43,687 bases of DNA from Proteiniclasticum sediminis (GTDB lineage: Bacteria; Bacillota; Clostridia; Clostridiales; Clostridiaceae), in contig NZ_JAGSCS010000022.1 in the NCBI RefSeq assembly GCF_018128025.1, positions 1 to 43,687 of the forward strand, given 5' to 3'. Made by a program: the position numbers and the translations under genes. The notes beneath the pieces are model-generated. The model was not told the origin of the DNA and ran no database searches. It was given only the letters and a program-made list of their open reading frames with translations. This document shows positions 41,269 to 43,687 of the stretch, one piece after another (position 1 is the stretch's first letter; the number at the start of each line of letters is the position of its first letter).

Positions 41269-41928
41269 TTACGGCACAAGAAGCGTTAGGGTCAGCCGGT
41301 CATAGGTGAGGAGTCCCTCTTTTTTCATTTTCTGCAGCTCCCGGCTTAAGGAGGTGCGCTGCACCCCCAGGCGCTGGGCTAACTCCGTCTTGGACCCCTC
41401 CAGCTGGATGGGGTTTTTTCCTTGCAGCCGGATTTCATCCCGAAGGTAATCCAGGATTTTCTGCCGGAGACTCTTGGGGGAAATGACACTGATGGTATTG
41501 GTGAGGAGCAGGGTTTTGTCCGAAATCGCCTGGAGAAACTCCCGGAGAAAATGAGAATCCCGAACACACAGGGCGAGGACTTCCGCCTCGCCCAGGGACA
41601 GCAGCACCGTATCCTCCTCGGCCACCACGGTCATGGGGTAGGCTTTCAGCGTGGAAAAGAGCAGGTTTGCCCCCAGAAGATCCCCGGGACGAAAGTCTTC
41701 GATGCGCAGCACCCGATCTTCTTCATCGATGCGCTGGACGGAAACCTTCCCCGAAAGAACCAGATCCAAATGGCTACAGCTCTCCCCCTGGAGGTAGATG
41801 ATCCGGTTTTTGGTATAGGTACGCAGATGATTTCGGTGGGTCCCCCAAAACCTTGACAGCGCCTCCGGAGAGAACCGGGCAAACAAGGGGTGGTTCGTCA
41901 GAAGGGCCAGATAATCACTATTTTTCAT
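41269..41928 (-). CDS. Crp/Fnr family transcription regulator
   Basis: 219 aa from ATG 41928 (GGAGGAAACC upstream). Residues 1-120 form a cyclic-nucleotide-binding-like beta-barrel (IIYLQGESCSHLDLVLSGKVSV, FRPGDLLGANLLFS). The C-terminal HTH is KTELAQRLGVQRTSLSRELQKMKKEG. It has only scattered cysteines, so no FNR-type [4Fe-4S] sensor; the cAMP phosphate-binding residues are not evident either. The layout suits HcpR-like regulators of nitrosative stress in anaerobes. It is divergent from the cupin/NapH-like operon and shares a palindrome with it. Confidence 0.88.
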   Translation of the reverse strand: MKNSDYLALLTNHPLFARFSPEALSRFWGTHRNHLRTYTKNRIIYLQGESCSHLDLVLSGKVSVQRIDEEDRVLRIEDFRPGDLLGANLLFSTLKAYPMTVVAEEDTVLLSLGEAEVLALCVRDSHFLREFLQAISDKTLLLTNTISVISPKSLRQKILDYLRDEIRLQGKNPIQLEGSKTELAQRLGVQRTSLSRELQKMKKEGLLTYDRLTLTLLVP

Positions 41929-41940
41929 GGTTTCCTCCAC

Positions 41941-41983
41941 TGTTACCAAGGTAACACATTTTTTCTTCTACAAGCAGTATACT
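41941..41983 (+). promoter_or_regulatory. Crp/Fnr operator and cupin-operon promoter
   Basis: The 16-base palindrome TGTTACC-AA-GGTAACA (41941-41956) lies between the divergent regulator and cupin genes. A -10 TATACT (41978-41983) begins 29.5 bases from its centre, placing the site at about -41.5. There is no good -35, as expected for an activated promoter. On the minus strand the site is 12 bases from the regulator start codon, suggesting autoregulation. Confidence 0.72.
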
Positions 41984-42017
41984 GAAGAAAATGCCCCATG
42001 AAAAGGAGGATCTTTCC

Positions 42018-42356
42018 ATGATCGAAACCGTATATTCCTATTCCCTGGATGATGAGAAAAAAGTGGAGAAGCTCATCGACAATGATGAAGCCATGATCAA
42101 CCATATGGTTTTCCCGAAGAACGCAGGACTGCCCGAACATTACTCCAATTCCCATGTGTATATGACGGTGCTTCGAGGAACCCTCACCCTGCAGCTGGAG
42201 GATGAGCCGGCCAGAGAGTACCAGAAGGGATCCATTGTGAACATCCCTTACCACACGAAGATGAATGTGGGAAACGTCCACGACGAGGTCATGGAGATGT
42301 TCGTGATCAAAGCCCCAAACCCCCGATGCTACAAGGAAGAGGCCCATGAAGCGTAG
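42018..42356 (+). CDS. Small cupin-domain protein
   Basis: 112 aa from ATG 42018 (AAAGGAGGATC upstream). The single cupin barrel has LPEHYSNSHVYMTVLRG and IVNIPYHTKMNV, with only part of the usual His/Glu metal set (His52, His55). It may sense or bind a small molecule. It overlaps the NapH-like gene by 11 bases and is under the Crp/Fnr-like site. Confidence 0.85.
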   Translation: MIETVYSYSLDDEKKVEKLIDNDEAMINHMVFPKNAGLPEHYSNSHVYMTVLRGTLTLQLEDEPAREYQKGSIVNIPYHTKMNVGNVHDEVMEMFVIKAPNPRCYKEEAHEA

Positions 42357-42957
42357 CCTTCGGTCCCTTACCCAGGTCCTATTTCTGACCTTCTTTGTGC
42401 TCCTCATGGTCCTGGGACGTCCCCAGCTCTGGATGGCCGTATTTCTCGCGGGCATGGTGCTGGCTTTTTTCGCCGGCCGGCTCTACTGCGGTTATCTTTG
42501 CCCCATCAACACCCTCATGGAGCCGGTGACCTGGCTAAAGCGAAAGCTGAAGATCAAGGACAGAAAACTGCCGAAATTTTTCGAGCATCCAGCCGTGCGA
42601 ATCCTTGCGGTACTCTTTTTCCTCGTGGCCTTTGGAGTCACCATGATCACGGGGAAACGGCTGCCGGTGCTTCCGCTTCTCGTGGCTATCGGGGTGGGGC
42701 TCACTCTCTTTTTCCCCGAGGCGCTCTGGCACCGCTATCTTTGCCCCTATGGACTTTTTTTGAGCATCCCCTCACGAAAGGCAAAAAAGCGGGTCTTCGT
42801 CACCGCGGACAAATGCATCAACTGTACGAAATGCGCCAGGGTCTGCCCCTCCCGAGCCATCATCCGGGAAGAGAAGCACCAGGTTCTCCCGGCAGAGTGC
42901 CTCGTCTGCGGCGACTGCATTCGCTCCTGCCCCACCCAGGCCATTACCTTTATCTAG
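42346..42957 (+). CDS. NapH/NosR-type membrane polyferredoxin
   Basis: 203 aa. Four hydrophobic segments with the paired motifs GRLYCGYLCPINTLMEP and HRYLCPYGLF at membrane borders, followed by two 4Fe-4S motifs, CINCTKCARVCP and CLVCGDCIRSCP. This is the layout of NapH/RnfB-like quinol or flavin-linked electron transfer proteins. It probably passes electrons across or along the membrane. It begins inside the cupin gene (11-base overlap), so the two are coupled. Confidence 0.88.
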   Translation: MKRSLRSLTQVLFLTFFVLLMVLGRPQLWMAVFLAGMVLAFFAGRLYCGYLCPINTLMEPVTWLKRKLKIKDRKLPKFFEHPAVRILAVLFFLVAFGVTMITGKRLPVLPLLVAIGVGLTLFFPEALWHRYLCPYGLFLSIPSRKAKKRVFVTADKCINCTKCARVCPSRAIIREEKHQVLPAECLVCGDCIRSCPTQAITFI

Positions 42958-42960
42958 TCA

Positions 42961-42997
42961 AAATCCCAGGAACTTCCGTGTTCCTGGGATTTTTTGT
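42961..42997 (+). terminator. Terminator after the polyferredoxin gene
   Basis: A 13-bp stem, AAATCCCAGGAAC with GTTCCTGGGATTT, a 6-base loop and TTT. The stem is almost next to the end of the convergent acetyltransferase gene. Confidence 0.88.
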
Positions 42998-43008
42998 CCT
43001 TCGGGTAA

Positions 43009-43506
43009 TTACTCCAGCCTCCGCTCCATGTAGATGGCGCCGTCGAGGGGATTGTAGGTGTAAGGTGGGATCGCCTGGAAGCCCTGGGCACGGTAAAGGG
43101 CAAGGGCAGCGGTCATGGAGGTGAGGGTATCCAGGCGCATGCAGTTATAGCCGAGCTTTTGGCCCTCGTCGAGGATTTTCTCCACCAACTGTTTTCCCAG
43201 CCCCAGGTGACGATACTCCGGATCCACATAGAGCCGCTTCATTTCGCAGATCTTGTCCTCCATGGGGCGAAGGGCAATGCAACCGGCAGCTTTTCCCTCC
43301 ACCAGGGCCAGGAACAAGGCCCCTTTCGGCGGGGCGTACTTGCCGGGAAGGGAGTACAGTTCCTCCTGGAAATTCTGGAAGGCCAGATCTGTTTCCAGGG
43401 ACTGAACGTAGGCCACAAAGAGCTGGCGGATGCTCTCCATCTCTGCGGAGGTGGATACATGTCGGATTTCGATGGCAGGTTGGGGGATAGAATGGGGGGA
43501 AGTCAT
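43009..43506 (-). CDS. GNAT family N-acetyltransferase
   Basis: 165 aa from ATG 43506 (AGGAGGT seven bases upstream). MKRLYVDPEYRHLGLGKQLVEKIL contains the acetyl-CoA pyrophosphate loop (YRHLGLGKQL), and GCIALRPMEDKICEMKRLYV the central strands. The acceptor substrate is not known. Its family (with SLPGKYAPPKGALFLA) resembles PanZ/YjdJ-like GNATs in general layout only. Confidence 0.9.
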   Translation of the reverse strand: MTSPHSIPQPAIEIRHVSTSAEMESIRQLFVAYVQSLETDLAFQNFQEELYSLPGKYAPPKGALFLALVEGKAAGCIALRPMEDKICEMKRLYVDPEYRHLGLGKQLVEKILDEGQKLGYNCMRLDTLTSMTAALALYRAQGFQAIPPYTYNPLDGAIYMERRLE

Positions 43507-43565
43507 AAAAAGCACCTCCTGGGATGGTTTTTTGAAGGCTGCGGAAGCCTCACCGTTTTTCTTTC

Positions 43566-43574
43566 AGTATACCA
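43566..43574 (-). promoter_or_regulatory. Extended -10 promoter of the acetyltransferase gene
   Basis: The minus strand reads TG-g-TATACT about 60 bases before the start codon. A perfect 10-base palindrome, CGAGATCTCG, lies upstream near 43600. Confidence 0.45.
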
Positions 43575-43622
43575 AATTTTGAGCTAAACCGAGAATCATC
43601 GCGAGATCTCGACCGTGTCAAC

Positions 43623-43687
43623 TTACTGTTGGTTGAATTTTGAGTATAACTCTCCGATGTCATCTTCTATGCCGAACGTAGTGCCTT
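43623..43687 (-). CDS. C-terminal fragment of an unknown gene, perhaps a transposase (cut by window edge)
   Basis: On the minus strand, a frame open from the right edge ends at TAA (43625-43623) with residues GIEDDIGELYSKFNQQ. The stop is followed at once by GTTGACAC. A similar TTGACA follows the IstB-like tail at the left edge. This suggests the end of an insertion sequence, but 21 residues are too few to name the family. Confidence 0.32.
   Translation of the reverse strand, partial: GTTFGIEDDIGELYSKFNQQ

Overview
The window looks like chromosomal DNA of an anaerobic Gram-positive bacterium of the Clostridia type. The grounds are strong AGGAGG-like ribosome sites before nearly every gene, many extended -10 promoters (TGnTATAAT), short U-tailed hairpin terminators, an [FeFe]-hydrogenase, a hexameric-type glutamate dehydrogenase, radical SAM and Fe-S proteins, and a Pst system without Proteobacterial features. 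The genus cannot be fixed from the sequence alone. No rRNA, tRNA or CRISPR array was seen. Both edges carry what look like the tails of transposase genes.

Layout. 1-137: tail of a probable IS21-type element. 183-5368: a phosphate uptake operon, pstB1-pstS-pstC-pstA-pstB2-phoU. 5.4-11.4 kb: mostly single genes (guanine deaminase-like, NAD synthase, small membrane proteins, DUF4177, a CrtI-like flavoprotein). 11.5-13.3 kb: an ArsR-controlled permease/thioredoxin operon, with a convergent cysteine-rich DUF2703 gene. 14.3-16.3 kb: DUF5661 gene and an HTH-hydrolase operon on the minus strand. 16.5-19.1 kb: a small conserved unknown, a radical SAM enzyme and a glycine-rich membrane protein. 19.2-22.4 kb: a visibly AT-richer two-gene minus-strand operon of unknown function (one product has PH-like, TerB-like and hydrophobic glycine-rich parts), divergent from a vWA/ADP-ribosylglycohydrolase pair (22.7-24.2 kb). 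24.3-28.4 kb: DUF4352, YjbQ, Fe-alcohol dehydrogenase and glycerol kinase. 28.5-30.9 kb: a Ric-like protein and a P-type ATPase. 31.2-33.9 kb: hydroxyacyl-CoA dehydrogenase-like enzyme and glutamate dehydrogenase. 33.9-38 kb: DsrE, a tandem BFD-like protein, GyrI-like, and a [2Fe-2S] protein with [FeFe]-hydrogenase. 38-40.1 kb: a pRiA4b ORF-3 family gene and a gene broken by an in-frame amber codon. 40.2-43.5 kb: a split permease, a Crp/Fnr regulator, a cupin/NapH-like operon and an acetyltransferase.

Most notable points. (1) The two PstB ATPases have complementary motif losses: PstB1 keeps Walker A, Walker B and Q-loop but has a ruined signature (LAPGE), while PstB2 keeps LSGGQ but has lost the Walker A lysine, the Q-loop glutamine and the catalytic glutamate. 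Paired head to tail, they would make exactly one consensus and one degenerate ATP site, that is, an obligate asymmetric heterodimer. (2) Palindromes with an ACC-NN-GGT core sit at exactly the same distance (29.5 bp centre to -10) before the Ric/P-type ATPase operon and the cupin/ferredoxin operon; the second is next to a Crp/Fnr gene, which suggests a shared Class II-type regulon. (3) The AT-rich TerB/PH-like operon is a candidate for an uncharacterised stress or defence module. (4) One gene has an in-frame TAG, and glpK seems to have ACG where its start codon should be.
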